A stretch of 64,000 nucleotides of DNA from Oceanicaulis alexandrii DSM 11625. Its GTDB lineage: Bacteria > Pseudomonadota > Alphaproteobacteria > Caulobacterales > Maricaulaceae. Positions 1-9,239 of this stretch are shown here, piece after piece. Within the stretch, counting starts at the first letter, position 1. Each line of letters begins with the position of its first letter. The position numbers and the translations under genes were made by a program. The stretch lies in contig NZ_ATUP01000002.1 of the NCBI RefSeq assembly GCF_000420265.1, positions 250,501 through 314,500 on the forward strand, written 5' to 3'. The notes beneath the pieces were generated by a model. It saw only the letters and a list, made by a program, of their open reading frames with translations, had not been told where the DNA came from and searched no databases.

Positions 1-1
1 T

Positions 2-703
2 CTGCACACGCCTTGGGATCAGGTGCTTGGCGCCTATGTCGTCGAAAGCGATGACGGGGTGAACCGGTTTGATTATGCCGGTTTGCGCGCAAACCCGGAC
101 GATCGCGCAGTCTTGTCCGCCTATATCGAAGACCTTGAGGCCACGCAGGTCAGTGCTCTGACCGATGATGCGCGCTTCGCCTTCTGGGCCAATCTCTACA
201 ACGCCGTCACGGTGCGCCTGATCGTGGATGAAGCGCCCGAAAACTCCATTCGTCAGATTCGGCCTCGCCCCTGGTCTATCGGTCCCTGGGGCGTGAACCG
301 GGTTGAGGTGGAAGGCCGCGCGCTGTCGCTGGACGATATCGAACATGGGATCATGCGCGTGGAATTTGACGCGCCTCTGGTCCATTACGCCGTCAATTGC
401 GCCTCTATCGGTTGTCCTAATCTGATGGCGCGCGCCTGGCGCAGCGATAGCTTGGATGCGGATCTTGAAGCGGGCGCCCGCGCCTACATCAACCATCCCC
501 GCGGCGTAACGGTCACTGAAGACGGGCTCGTGGTTTCGCGAATCTATGACTGGTTCAATGAGGATTTCGGCGGCTCCGATGCGGGTGTGATCGCCCACGT
601 GTTGAGATATGCCGAGCCCGGTCTGGCGCAGCGCATGGATGGCGATACTCGCATTGTTTCATATGCCTACGACTGGTCCCTCAACCGGGTTGTGAGCCCG
701 TAA
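2..703 (+). CDS. DUF547 domain protein, 5' end cut by window
   Basis: The frame is open from base 2, and the residues before the first possible start (a GTG at 23) already read like the family (HTPWDQVLGAYV). The gene therefore begins outside the window. The visible part covers most of a DUF547 domain: the YAGL segment, the FWANLYNAVTVRLI helix, then the pair HYAVNCASIGCPNL with its conserved Cys residues, and YDWFNEDFGG near the end. DUF547 proteins are usually exported and of unknown biochemical role, and the conserved Cys/Asn residues suggest a papain-like fold, which is inference. The gene is 48 bp upstream of the mltF-like gene on the same strand, so the two could be co-transcribed. Confidence 0.85.
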   Translation: MHTPWDQVLGAYVVESDDGVNRFDYAGLRANPDDRAVLSAYIEDLEATQVSALTDDARFAFWANLYNAVTVRLIVDEAPENSIRQIRPRPWSIGPWGVNRVEVEGRALSLDDIEHGIMRVEFDAPLVHYAVNCASIGCPNLMARAWRSDSLDADLEAGARAYINHPRGVTVTEDGLVVSRIYDWFNEDFGGSDAGVIAHVLRYAEPGLAQRMDGDTRIVSYAYDWSLNRVVSP

Positions 704-751
704 TCGTCGCCGGATTTGGTATGCGGCCTTTGAGCGCCTATCTTTGTCGCC

Positions 752-2122
752 ATGGGGTTGTGGACAAAATCCGTACGCAATGCGTGCGTCGCAGCGCTGG
801 CGCTCGCCGGCGCCGTGTCCTGTGGGCGCGCTGATCCGCCTGGTGTGGAAACGCTGGACGAGATCCGCGAGCGTGGAGAGCTGATCGTTCTCACGCTTGA
901 AAGCCCGACCACCTATCATCTGGACGAGGATGGCGAGCCTGAGGGCTATGAGGTCGCTCTGGTCCAGAACTTCGCGCAGGATCTGGGCGTCAGCGTTCGC
1001 TTCGAACCCCAGCGCGATCTGGGCCAGCTGATGGCCAATATCGAGGCCGGCCAGGGCCATCTGGCGGCTGGCGGCGTGACGATAACCGAGGCGCGCCAGG
1101 AGGCGAACACATTCGGCCCCGCCTATAAAACCGTCACCGAGCAGCTGGTCTGTCGCCGCGGCGGCCCCCAGGTCCGCACGATCGAGGATATGGCGGATGT
1201 CGAGATCGCGGTGCTTGAAGGCTCAAGCTATATCGAGACCCTGCAGGCGCTGAAAGTTGACCATCCCGGCATTGAATGGCGGACGGTGAACGCCGCTTCC
1301 GCCTTGCCTTTGTTGGAACAGGTGCAGGCTGAGCAGGTGGATTGCACGGTTTCGGATTCCACGATTGTCGCTCATGCCCGGCTGCGGTTTCCTGAGTTGC
1401 TGACACCCCTTGTGCTGAGCGAAGAACGCTCGCTGGCTTTCGTCCTGCCTCTGGGGTCAGAGTTGTTGCAGCCCTTGAACCGCTGGTCCGAAGCGCGCCA
1501 CGAAGGCGGCTTTCTGGAGCGGCTGGATCAGCGCTGGTTCGGGGTGACTCATCAGTTTGATTACGTGGACACGGCTCGCTTCATTCGACGCATTGACGAG
1601 CGTTTGCCGGCCTTGCGCCCTCATTTCGAAGCGGCGGCCGAGGAGAGCGGCATCGACTGGCGCTGGCTCGCCGCTCAGGCCTATCAGGAATCCCATTGGG
1701 ACCCGGATGCGGTCAGCGCGACCGGGGTGCGCGGCATCATGATGCTGACCCTGCCCACCGCCAACGAGCTGGGGGTGGAGGACCGCACCGATCCTGCTCA
1801 GTCGATCGCGGGCGGCGCGCGCTATCTCGCTAATCTGATGGAGCGCTTGCCCGAAGAGGTGCAAGGCCGCGACCGGCTGTTCCTGGCGCTGTCTGCGTAC
1901 AATGTGGGCATGGGCCATCTTTACGACGCACGCCGGCTCGCCGAGCGTCAGTCGCTGGAGAAAAATCGCTGGGGCGATATCCGGAAAGTTCTGCCGCTCT
2001 TGTCAGACCCCGAATACTACACGACCTTGCCGCGCGGCTACGCCCGCGGTCGAGAGCCGGTGCATTATGTGGCCAATATCCGACGCTACCGCGTGTTGCT
2101 GGATTTGCATCTGGATGACTGA
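752..2122 (+). CDS. mltF: MltF-like membrane-bound lytic murein transglycosylase
   Basis: A 456-residue two-domain protein. It has a lipoprotein-type signal with a candidate lipobox ending at Cys24. Residues ~35-270 form a periplasmic solute-binding (SBP_bac_3) domain, and ~290-430 a lysozyme-like SLT domain. The catalytic Glu is E313 in AYQESHW, followed by TGVRGIMMLT and LSAYNVGMGH, the MltF signature. The family cleaves the MurNAc-GlcNAc bond of peptidoglycan with formation of 1,6-anhydro-MurNAc, and the solute-binding domain modulates activity. Length and domain order match the family. It starts at an ATG with no strong Shine-Dalgarno sequence, 48 bp after the DUF547 gene. Membrane anchoring through Cys24 is inferred, since the -3 residue is Ala and not Leu. 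Confidence 0.9.
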   Translation: MGLWTKSVRNACVAALALAGAVSCGRADPPGVETLDEIRERGELIVLTLESPTTYHLDEDGEPEGYEVALVQNFAQDLGVSVRFEPQRDLGQLMANIEAGQGHLAAGGVTITEARQEANTFGPAYKTVTEQLVCRRGGPQVRTIEDMADVEIAVLEGSSYIETLQALKVDHPGIEWRTVNAASALPLLEQVQAEQVDCTVSDSTIVAHARLRFPELLTPLVLSEERSLAFVLPLGSELLQPLNRWSEARHEGGFLERLDQRWFGVTHQFDYVDTARFIRRIDERLPALRPHFEAAAEESGIDWRWLAAQAYQESHWDPDAVSATGVRGIMMLTLPTANELGVEDRTDPAQSIAGGARYLANLMERLPEEVQGRDRLFLALSAYNVGMGHLYDARRLAERQSLEKNRWGDIRKVLPLLSDPEYYTTLPRGYARGREPVHYVANIRRYRVLLDLHLDD

Positions 2123-2353
2123 CCCAGCGCGGCGCTGCTGAGCGTGAAGCGCCGTATACAGATCAAATGAATACTGTTGCTGCAAGTGCACACTTCAGGC
2201 CTCCCGGTGTCTTCTGGCGTCATATTTTTCTTTCCATACTGACGAATTTCCGTATCACGCTCGGAACGAGCCCGCCCTTCAGATCAATTGAGAGGGCGAT
2301 GGATCTCCACCCTATGCGTCGCCAGCATGCGGCGCTCTTCCGGAGTCGAACTC

Positions 2354-4570
2354 GTGCCCCAGTTCAAGACCCGCCTGTCCCGCCTTACCGCCTGTTCCGT
2401 GAGCGTGCTCGCCCTGATGGCCAGCGCTCAGCCCGCCGCTCTGGCCAATGAGGCGGAAGCCGCGCCTGACCGGCTTGACACCATCATCGTCACGGCGACG
2501 CGGCGCGAAGAAAACGTGCAGGACGTGGCTGCGTCCGTGACCACGGCGCCCAAACCGACTCTGGATGCGATCACTGAAGCCGGCGGGGACATTCTTCAGC
2601 TCGCGGCGCGCGCGCCCAGTCTTTACGCCGAGAGCTCGAATGGACGCGTTGCGCCGCGGTTCTACATCCGTGGCCTGGGCAATACGGATTTCGATCTCGC
2701 CGCGTCCCAGCCCGTCTCCATCCTGATGGACGGCGTGGTTCAGGAAAACGTCATCCTGAAAAGCTTCCCGCTGTTTGACATCGCGCAGGTTGAAGTGGCG
2801 CGTGGTCCGCAGGGCACGCTGTTCGGCCGCAACACAACGGCGGGACTGGTGCGTTTTGACTCTGTGCGTCCGAGCCAGGAGCTTGACGGCTATGTCAGCG
2901 TCAGCGTCGGCTCGCTCGGTACGACCAATGCGGAAGGCGCCGTTGGCGGCGCGCTGATCGACGGCGTGTTGTCGGGGCGTGTCTCTGTGCTGCGCCAGCA
3001 TCGTGACGACTGGATCGACAACGGGTTCTTGGGCGTGCGTGATGCGCTTGGCGGTTTTGACGAGCAAGCGGCGCGGGTGCAGCTCCTGTTCACGCCGAAC
3101 GACCGCTTTGACGCGTTGTTGAACGTGCATGCGCGGGATTTCGAAGGCACGTCCGCGGTCTTCCGCGCCAATATCCTGACCACCGGCTCCAACGACCTGA
3201 ACGAGAATTTTGATCGCGATACGGTGTTTTTCGATTCCCAGGCCAACAACCCCCAAGCCTATGAGGGCCTGGGCGCCAGCCTGACGATGAACGGCTATTT
3301 CGACGGCCTGACCCTGACCTCGATCACCGGCTATGAGTACGCGGACGGGTTCAGCCTCGGCGATATCGACGGCGGCAATCTCAGCGGACCAGGCTTTATT
3401 CCGTTCCCGTCTGAAACCCAGGACGCGCTGGATGATCTCAAGCAGGTGACCCAGGAATTCCGTCTGGCCTCAGACACGGACAACGCCACCAGCTGGCAGG
3501 TCGGCGCATACTATTTTGACTCCGAGTTTGAAGTGACGACCTCTTCGCCGTCCGGTTTTCCGCCGACCACCACCGTGCGTCACGAGAACCAGCTCTGGGC
3601 GGTGTTCGGTCAGCTCAGCCATCAGGTGACCGATGATCTGCGCCTGTCGGCCGGGCTGCGCTATACGAGCGACGAGAAAGATCTCACCGTCCCGCTGGCG
3701 GCCTTCCCGGTTGACCCGGTCAGCGTGTCTGATGAGGAAGTGAGCTGGGATCTGTCGGCGTTCTATGACGTCAATGACGATTTCGCCCTGTTTGGCCGCG
3801 TGGCCCGCGGCTTCCGCGGCCCGACCATCCAGGCGCGCGACGTCGCCTTTTTCTCGCCGCCCTCCACAGCCGAGAGCGAAACCTCGACGTCCTACGAGGC
3901 GGGTTTCAAATCCGAATTCGCCGACGGCCGGGCGCGCGTGAACGCCACCGCGTTCTATTACGAGGTGTCCGACCTGCAGCTGTCCGCCGTGGGCGGCGCC
4001 GGCAATCTGGTCCAGCTCGTGAACGCAGATCAGGGCGTGGGCTATGGCTTTGAAGTGGATTCAGAATTCCTGGTGGGCGAGAATCTTCTGCTCACCGCCG
4101 GATTCAGCTGGAACGAAACCGAGCTTCAGGATGCCGGCCTTGAAGTCGGGCCTTGCGGATCGGGCCAGTGCACCCCCACGGATCCGGACGCCGACGGCGA
4201 CGGCTTTGTGGAAGTGGACGGTAACCCGTTCCCGCAGGCGCCGGACTACATTCTCAGCCTGACCGCGCGGTATGACATTCCCTCTCAGTGGGGCGGGGAA
4301 TGGTTCGTCTACACCGACTGGTTCTGGCAAGGCCGCACCAATCTGTTCCTCTACGAATCCGAAGAGTTCTATTCAGACGGCAATTTCGAGGGCGGCCTAC
4401 GTCTGGGCTATGCCGGAAACGCCGACGGCCGGGATTGGGAAGCGGCGCTGTTCGTGCGCAACATCACTGATGAGGAGAACCTCGCTGGCGGCATCGATTT
4501 CAACAACAATACCGGCTTCGTCAACGAGCCGCGCATCTGGGGCGTCAGCCTGCGCACCAGCCTGAACTAG
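2354..4570 (+). CDS. TonB-dependent outer-membrane receptor
   Basis: An outer-membrane beta-barrel for energised uptake of an unidentified substrate. I take the GTG at 2354 as the start: a CGGAG Shine-Dalgarno lies 8 bp upstream and translation begins directly with a clean signal peptide (KTRLSRLTACSVSVLALMA...ALA). An in-frame ATG at 2288 would put 22 unlikely residues in front. After cleavage comes a TonB-box-like DTIIVTATRREE, then the plug domain (VEVARGPQGTLFGRNTTAG), then the barrel ending in an aromatic-poor SLRTSLN. The pattern is that of the large receptor family of Caulobacterales and sphingomonads. There is no linked transporter or regulator to hint at the ligand. A terminator follows at once. 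Confidence 0.9.
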   Translation: MPQFKTRLSRLTACSVSVLALMASAQPAALANEAEAAPDRLDTIIVTATRREENVQDVAASVTTAPKPTLDAITEAGGDILQLAARAPSLYAESSNGRVAPRFYIRGLGNTDFDLAASQPVSILMDGVVQENVILKSFPLFDIAQVEVARGPQGTLFGRNTTAGLVRFDSVRPSQELDGYVSVSVGSLGTTNAEGAVGGALIDGVLSGRVSVLRQHRDDWIDNGFLGVRDALGGFDEQAARVQLLFTPNDRFDALLNVHARDFEGTSAVFRANILTTGSNDLNENFDRDTVFFDSQANNPQAYEGLGASLTMNGYFDGLTLTSITGYEYADGFSLGDIDGGNLSGPGFIPFPSETQDALDDLKQVTQEFRLASDTDNATSWQVGAYYFDSEFEVTTSSPSGFPPTTTVRHENQLWAVFGQLSHQVTDDLRLSAGLRYTSDEKDLTVPLAAFPVDPVSVSDEEVSWDLSAFYDVNDDFALFGRVARGFRGPTIQARDVAFFSPPSTAESETSTSYEAGFKSEFADGRARVNATAFYYEVSDLQLSAVGGAGNLVQLVNADQGVGYGFEVDSEFLVGENLLLTAGFSWNETELQDAGLEVGPCGSGQCTPTDPDADGDGFVEVDGNPFPQAPDYILSLTARYDIPSQWGGEWFVYTDWFWQGRTNLFLYESEEFYSDGNFEGGLRLGYAGNADGRDWEAALFVRNITDEENLAGGIDFNNNTGFVNEPRIWGVSLRTSLN

Positions 4571-4610
4571 ACACGGATTGATTGATCTGGCGGCCAGTTC
4601 CCTCACTGGC

Positions 4611-4650
4611 CGGAACGGCGTCAGGCTCTGGCCTGGCGCCGTTTGTTTGG
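4611..4650 (+). terminator. Rho-independent terminator after TonB receptor
   Basis: Stem AACGGCGTCAGG (4614-4625) pairs with CCTGGCGCCGTT (4632-4643) with one G-U, loop of 6, followed by TGTTTGGG. It lies between convergent genes. Confidence 0.75.
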
Positions 4651-4652
4651 GC

Positions 4653-5522
4653 TCAGGGGCGAGCCGCGAACCGTTCGGTCAAGAGCTCCAGATCCCCCTC
4701 TGGCGTTGAGGCGGGATATTCCAAAGTCAGCGTTCGCGACTGGTCATTGACGCTGAGAACCAGCGCGCGTCGCGGCTCACTGACAGGCGTCGGCGCCCTC
4801 AGATCAAGTAAACGCGCCCGGTCCGCCACACGTGTCAGCGCCTGAGCCATCTCAAGTTCTGACACTGTCTCGTTCGCCGCTTCCAGACGGGACAATTCGG
4901 CGTCAAAGCCGTCGCCGTCCAGCACGCGCACGCCCACATCGTCCAGATTCCAGTACACGCAGCCGGGCAGGGCGTTCTCTGCGCCCAGAAGGTCAAAGCG
5001 CAAAAAGCCTTGCGACATCAACGGACATGACAGGCCATCTACATGGATGGCGCCCATCGGCGCGACAGCTCGCCATCCGTCGCCGGCCTGGGGGTGATGA
5101 CGGATCATCCGGGCATTCGCGTCCGCAACACGTTCGGCGTCATCGAGCTGGTAAGCGGCGCGCGCTTCTTCCGCCGCCATGTGGGCGGCGTTGAGCATCA
5201 ACGCGTCTTGCAAGGCGGGGTCATCCATGATGATGGCGTAGGCTTCGGCCGAATAGGTCGCTGTCGCCTGCCAATCGCCCAGACGGGCGCTGATGTCGGT
5301 CAGGATATGGCGGGCGCGGTAGCGTTCGGACGGAGTGGTCGCCAGAGCCTGAGCCTCCTCGGCAAGCAGGCGAGCCTGCTCATAGTCATGGGTGAGCATT
5401 TGGCCGATAGCGCCGCGAAAGGCTTGGGTGAAGTCGGGCGCCGTCTGAGCCTGCGCAAGAGGGGACAGGCCCGATGCGCCAAGCGCAAGCACCGACGCGG
5501 CGATCAGGAAAACTCGCATCAT
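4653..5522 (-). CDS. Exported protein of unknown function
   Basis: 289 residues with a Sec signal peptide (MMRVFLIAASVLALGASGLSPLAQA) giving a predicted mature start near residue 26. The first half is Ala/Glu-rich and helical, with spacing suggestive of degenerate TPR-like hairpins (~30-150: DYEQARLLAEEA, RYRARHILTDISARLGDW, DAERVADANARMI). The second half has two Cys (SCPLMSQG and LPGCVYW) that could form a periplasmic disulfide. I do not recognise a family, and no catalytic motif is visible. It is convergent with the TonB receptor, ending just beyond that gene's terminator, and lies 71 bp from the aarF-like gene on the same strand. Confidence 0.7.
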   Translation of the reverse strand: MMRVFLIAASVLALGASGLSPLAQAQTAPDFTQAFRGAIGQMLTHDYEQARLLAEEAQALATTPSERYRARHILTDISARLGDWQATATYSAEAYAIIMDDPALQDALMLNAAHMAAEEARAAYQLDDAERVADANARMIRHHPQAGDGWRAVAPMGAIHVDGLSCPLMSQGFLRFDLLGAENALPGCVYWNLDDVGVRVLDGDGFDAELSRLEAANETVSELEMAQALTRVADRARLLDLRAPTPVSEPRRALVLSVNDQSRTLTLEYPASTPEGDLELLTERFAARP

Positions 5523-5592
5523 AAACTCTTCAACGAATGAATCTTGAAGCAGACTAGGTCTGATCCGGGCGCAAACCCGACTAAAAATTTTG

Positions 5593-6909
5593 TTAGATGT
5601 GACCTGAAAGGACGCTTCGGATATCCAGGCGAGCGTCGAGCTTCGCGCCGAGCAAATACAGTCCTGCGACCTTGCGCTGGATGAAGACCGCCATGGGCGC
5701 CGGCGTCTGGGCGTACCCCATCGCGCGCAGTCTGAATCCGCCCTCTCTCAGAGGTTCGACCAGGGCAGACGCGTCAAAATCATACGGCTCAGCGCTGAAG
5801 AGCGGCGTCAGCGCCAACTCGGTCAGCTCCAGCACCAGAGCGCGCTGATCGGGCGGCGTCTCGTCTGACAGATAGCCCAGCTCCGTCAGCGCCTGTTCGC
5901 GGCCGCCCCGGTCGCCAGACAGTCCCGCTTTCAACAAACGCCGTCCGGCGCATTGGACCGCTTCGGGAATGTCCTGCACGGCGCCGAAATCCAGCAAACC
6001 CACCCGACCCGTGTCGGGTTGATAGCGATAATTGGCGAAATTGGGATCGCTCTGAATGGCGCCGAATTCAAACACTTCGCGCAAGGTCAAATTCGCCAGT
6101 TCAGCCATCACCCGGTTGCGCTCGCTGGGCAGGGCGTCGACCAGCGTTTCGATCGGATCGCCGGGCAGATAGCTCATCGCCAGCACGTTCGCGGTGGTCA
6201 GATCGGACGCCAGTTCTGGCGTTGCAAAGCTGTCGGACCCTGAGAGCCAGTCCCGAAATTGGGAGAGTTTTTTACCCTCACGCGCATAATCAGCCTCATC
6301 TCTGAGCTGGCGTTTGACTTCCTCAAGGATGGGCTTGAGGTCGAGCCCCTTGGGCGCCAGCCCGGACAGCGCGATGAGGCTGGCGAGGTTGTCCACATCG
6401 CTGTCTATGCTGCCTCGGACGCCGGGATACTGCACCTTGATCGCCAGATCGCGGCCATCCTGGGTGAGGGCGCGATGCACCTGACCGATGGAGGCGGCGG
6501 CCATGGGGCGCGGCTCGAAGCGCTTAAACCGGCTGAGCCAGTTTGGTCCCCAGTTCTGGGTCAGCACGCGTTTGAGCTGGTGTGGCGGCATGGGCCGCGC
6601 GCTTTCGCGCAGCCGCGCCAGCACCTCGGTAAGCTCCGGCGGCAGCAGGTCGCCGGAATCCATGGACAGCATCTGTCCCATTTTCATCGCGGCGCCGCGC
6701 AAATGCGCCAGCTCATCAGCCATGCGTTTGGCGTTTGACGGTGTGAGGATCAGCCGCGAAGCGTCCAGCCGCTCGCCTTTCGCCAGAGCCTGAACCGTGT
6801 TGCCCAACGCTTCCCCCGCCGTGCCGGCGGCGAGACGTCCGAAGCGCCCCAGCCGACTTAAACGGCCTTTGGGGACGGCGGAGCCGCGATCATCAGCTTT
6901 GTCGGTCAT
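5593..6909 (-). CDS. AarF/UbiB (ABC1/COQ8) family atypical kinase
   Basis: 438 residues of the ABC1/COQ8 group. The diagnostic KxGQ motif is K76-MGQ79, the Ala-rich loop is AAASIGQVHRA, the ATP-site Lys is in LAIKVQYPG, and the metal-binding DFG is in LLDFGAV. The catalytic loop reads QSDPNFANY and not the usual HADPHPGN, but it keeps the Asp and Asn. Family members act as ATPases or kinases in ubiquinone biosynthesis or lipid homeostasis. It lacks the C-terminal membrane helices of UbiB proper, so this is more likely the soluble paralogue than the ubi-operon protein. No ubiquinone genes lie nearby. Its stop is ~70 bp from the start of the secreted protein downstream. Confidence 0.85.
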   Translation of the reverse strand: MTDKADDRGSAVPKGRLSRLGRFGRLAAGTAGEALGNTVQALAKGERLDASRLILTPSNAKRMADELAHLRGAAMKMGQMLSMDSGDLLPPELTEVLARLRESARPMPPHQLKRVLTQNWGPNWLSRFKRFEPRPMAAASIGQVHRALTQDGRDLAIKVQYPGVRGSIDSDVDNLASLIALSGLAPKGLDLKPILEEVKRQLRDEADYAREGKKLSQFRDWLSGSDSFATPELASDLTTANVLAMSYLPGDPIETLVDALPSERNRVMAELANLTLREVFEFGAIQSDPNFANYRYQPDTGRVGLLDFGAVQDIPEAVQCAGRRLLKAGLSGDRGGREQALTELGYLSDETPPDQRALVLELTELALTPLFSAEPYDFDASALVEPLREGGFRLRAMGYAQTPAPMAVFIQRKVAGLYLLGAKLDARLDIRSVLSGHI

Positions 6910-6962
6910 GCGGATATCCTCTCAGATGAGAGAAACTAGGTCGCAGACCGCTGAAAACCCGA

Positions 6963-8024
6963 TCAGGCGGAAAAACTGATCATCGGATTCCCGGCGTCCA
7001 GGCGCCCGATCTGAACGGCGGCGCTGTGGCCATGGCGCTCGAAAACCGCGAGCACGTCCGCCGCCGCGTCCGGCGCGCAGGCGACCAGCAGGCCGCCGCT
7101 GGTCTGGGGATCGCACAGCATGTCGCGATCTGCGTCTGACCAGTCAGGCGTCTGGGTGACATAGCGTTCAACCGCCGCCCAGTTGCGCCCTGACGCGCCC
7201 GTGCGCACGCCCTGGTCCAGCAGACGCCGCGCGCCGTCAAAGACGGGCAGGGCGGTGCGGTCGATGCTGGCGGCGAGTTTTGAACCGCGGCACATTTCCG
7301 ACAAATGACCCAGCAGGCCAAAGCCGGTGACGTCCGTCACCGCATGCACGCCCGTCATGCCCGCCAGATCGGAGCCGGGCGTATTCAGCCGCGTGGTCGT
7401 GGCGATCATGGCGTCATAGTCGTCAGGCGTCAGCAGCCCGCGTTTCTGCGCGGCGCTGAACACGCCCACGCCCAGCGGCTTGCCCAGGATCAGCACGTCG
7501 CCGGGTTTGGCGCCGGCGTTGGTCAGGATCTGGTCGGGATGCGCCAGACCAAGCGCCACAAGCCCGTAGAAGGGTTCGGCGGCGTCAATGGAATGACCGC
7601 CGGCGACCGGCGCGCCGACGCTTTCCGCGACCGAGCGGCCGCCATCAAGAATCTGCCGGATGGTTTCAGGCGGCAGCGTATTGATCGGCATGCCCAGCAC
7701 CGCCAGGCAAAAGATCGGCTTGGCGCCCATGGCGTAGACGTCTGACAGGGCGTTGGTGGCTGCGATGCGTCCGAAATCATACGGGTCATCAACGACGGGC
7801 GCGAAAAAGTCCGTCGTCGCCACCAGCGCCGTCTCATCATTGAGCTTGTAGACGGCGGCGTCATCGCGCGTGGCGGCGTCCAGAAGCAGGGCCGGGTTCA
7901 GCGGCAGGGGCGGGCTATCCGCCAGGATGCGGTCCAGAAAGGCGGGATCGAGCTTGCAGCCGCAGCCGCCCCCGCGAGCCAGGCTTGTCAGGGACGGCGT
8001 TGTGGCGGAGGAGGTCTCGGTCAT
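6963..8024 (-). CDS. selD: Selenide, water dikinase (selenophosphate synthetase)
   Basis: 353 residues, full family length. It makes monoselenophosphate from selenide and ATP, the Se donor for selenoproteins and for 2-selenouridine in tRNA. The N-terminal glycine-rich loop carries the catalytic pair Cys21 and Lys24 (GGGCGCK). The active position is Cys and not selenocysteine, as the codon is TGC. Further family landmarks are TTDFFAPVVDDPYDFGRIAATNALSD and the C-terminal CDPQTSGGLL. It is divergent from mnmH with only 53 bp between the start codons, so the pair shares a control region. No selA, selB or selC is seen in the window. Together this points to selenium use mainly for tRNA modification. 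Confidence 0.95.
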   Translation of the reverse strand: MTETSSATTPSLTSLARGGGCGCKLDPAFLDRILADSPPLPLNPALLLDAATRDDAAVYKLNDETALVATTDFFAPVVDDPYDFGRIAATNALSDVYAMGAKPIFCLAVLGMPINTLPPETIRQILDGGRSVAESVGAPVAGGHSIDAAEPFYGLVALGLAHPDQILTNAGAKPGDVLILGKPLGVGVFSAAQKRGLLTPDDYDAMIATTTRLNTPGSDLAGMTGVHAVTDVTGFGLLGHLSEMCRGSKLAASIDRTALPVFDGARRLLDQGVRTGASGRNWAAVERYVTQTPDWSDADRDMLCDPQTSGGLLVACAPDAAADVLAVFERHGHSAAVQIGRLDAGNPMISFSA

Positions 8025-8077
8025 GGTCGCACCCGGCTGTGTTCGATTCTTGATCAGAACGGAACTATAAGGCGCGC

Positions 8078-9139
8078 ATGTTGCGATACGAGACCCTGAA
8101 GGATGTCAGCGCCGGCGCATTGCAGCGCTTTGACCTGATCATCGACGTGCGTTCGCCCGGCGAATACGCCGAGGACCATTTGCCGGGCGCGGTGAACATG
8201 CCCGTGCTCGACGACGCCGAGCGCGCCGAGATCGGCACGACCTATGTCCAGGTGTCTGCGTTCGAGGCGCGGCGCGCGGGTGCGGCGCTGGTGGCGCGCA
8301 ATGCGGCGAAGCATCTGGAGACCGCGCTGGCCGACAAGCCCAAACGCTTTCGCCCGCTTGTCTATTGCTGGCGCGGCGGCATGCGGTCCAATTCCATGGC
8401 GACGATCCTGTCGGCGGTCGGCTGGCCGGTCGCGGTGCTTGAGGGCGGCTATCAAACCTGGCGGCGGGCCGTGATGGCCGGGATCGAGGCGGCCTCTCCT
8501 GATCTGAAACTGATCCTGATTGATGGTCAGACCGGCACCGCGAAAACCGCCTTGTTGCAGGTGTTGCGGGACAAGGGCGAGCAGGGGGTGGATCTGGAAG
8601 GGCTGGCCCGTCATCGCGGTTCCGCCTTCGGAGGTTTCGCGAACGCGCCCCAGCCCAGCCAGAAAGCGTTTGAGACCGCGCTTTGGCGCGCGCTGGAAAG
8701 CGTCGACCTCAGCCGCCCGGTCTTTCTGGAGGCGGAATCCGCGCGGATCGGGTCGGTTCGCCTGCCGTCACCCTTGTGGACGAGGATGAAGCAGGCGCCG
8801 CGGATTGAGATCGCAGCGCCTCTGGCCGAGCGCGCCCGGTTTCTGGCCACGGCCTACGCCGATATCGTCGACGATCCCGACCAGGCGTGCGCGGCGCTGG
8901 AGCTCATCACGCCCTTCCACTCCAAGGAGCAGATCGCGCACTGGCGCGAGCTGGCTCATCAAGGCCAGCCTGAGCAGCTGGCGGCCGAGCTGATGACCGC
9001 GCATTACGATCCGGCCTATGACCGCGCCCGACGCAAACGCCTGACCCCGAGCGCCCTGTCATTTGAGACAGAGCGACTGGATGCGGCGGCGCTTGAGGCG
9101 CTGGCCGACCGCATCATCGCGGCGAAACAGGCGCTTTGA
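8078..9139 (+). CDS. mnmH: tRNA 2-selenouridine synthase
   Basis: 353 residues. MnmH (SelU, YbbB) converts 2-thiouridine at the wobble position of Lys, Glu and Gln tRNAs to 2-selenouridine through a geranylated intermediate, using selenophosphate. The N-terminal rhodanese domain (~15-135) has the active Cys97 in LVYCWRGGMRSNSMA. The second half is a P-loop domain with a Walker A variant GQTGTAKT at ~150-157, followed by LEGLARHRGSAFGG, a family signature. The start ATG follows AAGG; an alternative start is not needed. It sits head to head with selD, which supplies its substrate. Confidence 0.95.
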   Translation: MLRYETLKDVSAGALQRFDLIIDVRSPGEYAEDHLPGAVNMPVLDDAERAEIGTTYVQVSAFEARRAGAALVARNAAKHLETALADKPKRFRPLVYCWRGGMRSNSMATILSAVGWPVAVLEGGYQTWRRAVMAGIEAASPDLKLILIDGQTGTAKTALLQVLRDKGEQGVDLEGLARHRGSAFGGFANAPQPSQKAFETALWRALESVDLSRPVFLEAESARIGSVRLPSPLWTRMKQAPRIEIAAPLAERARFLATAYADIVDDPDQACAALELITPFHSKEQIAHWRELAHQGQPEQLAAELMTAHYDPAYDRARRKRLTPSALSFETERLDAAALEALADRIIAAKQAL

Positions 9140-9239
9140 GGGGCGGGCGCCTCCATTGCGCGCCTAACGGAGTTCCAAGGCCAAAGGTCGCCTGCAGCGA
9201 CGCGAGGATCGAACACCCGGATGGTGTGAGCCGGAAAAG

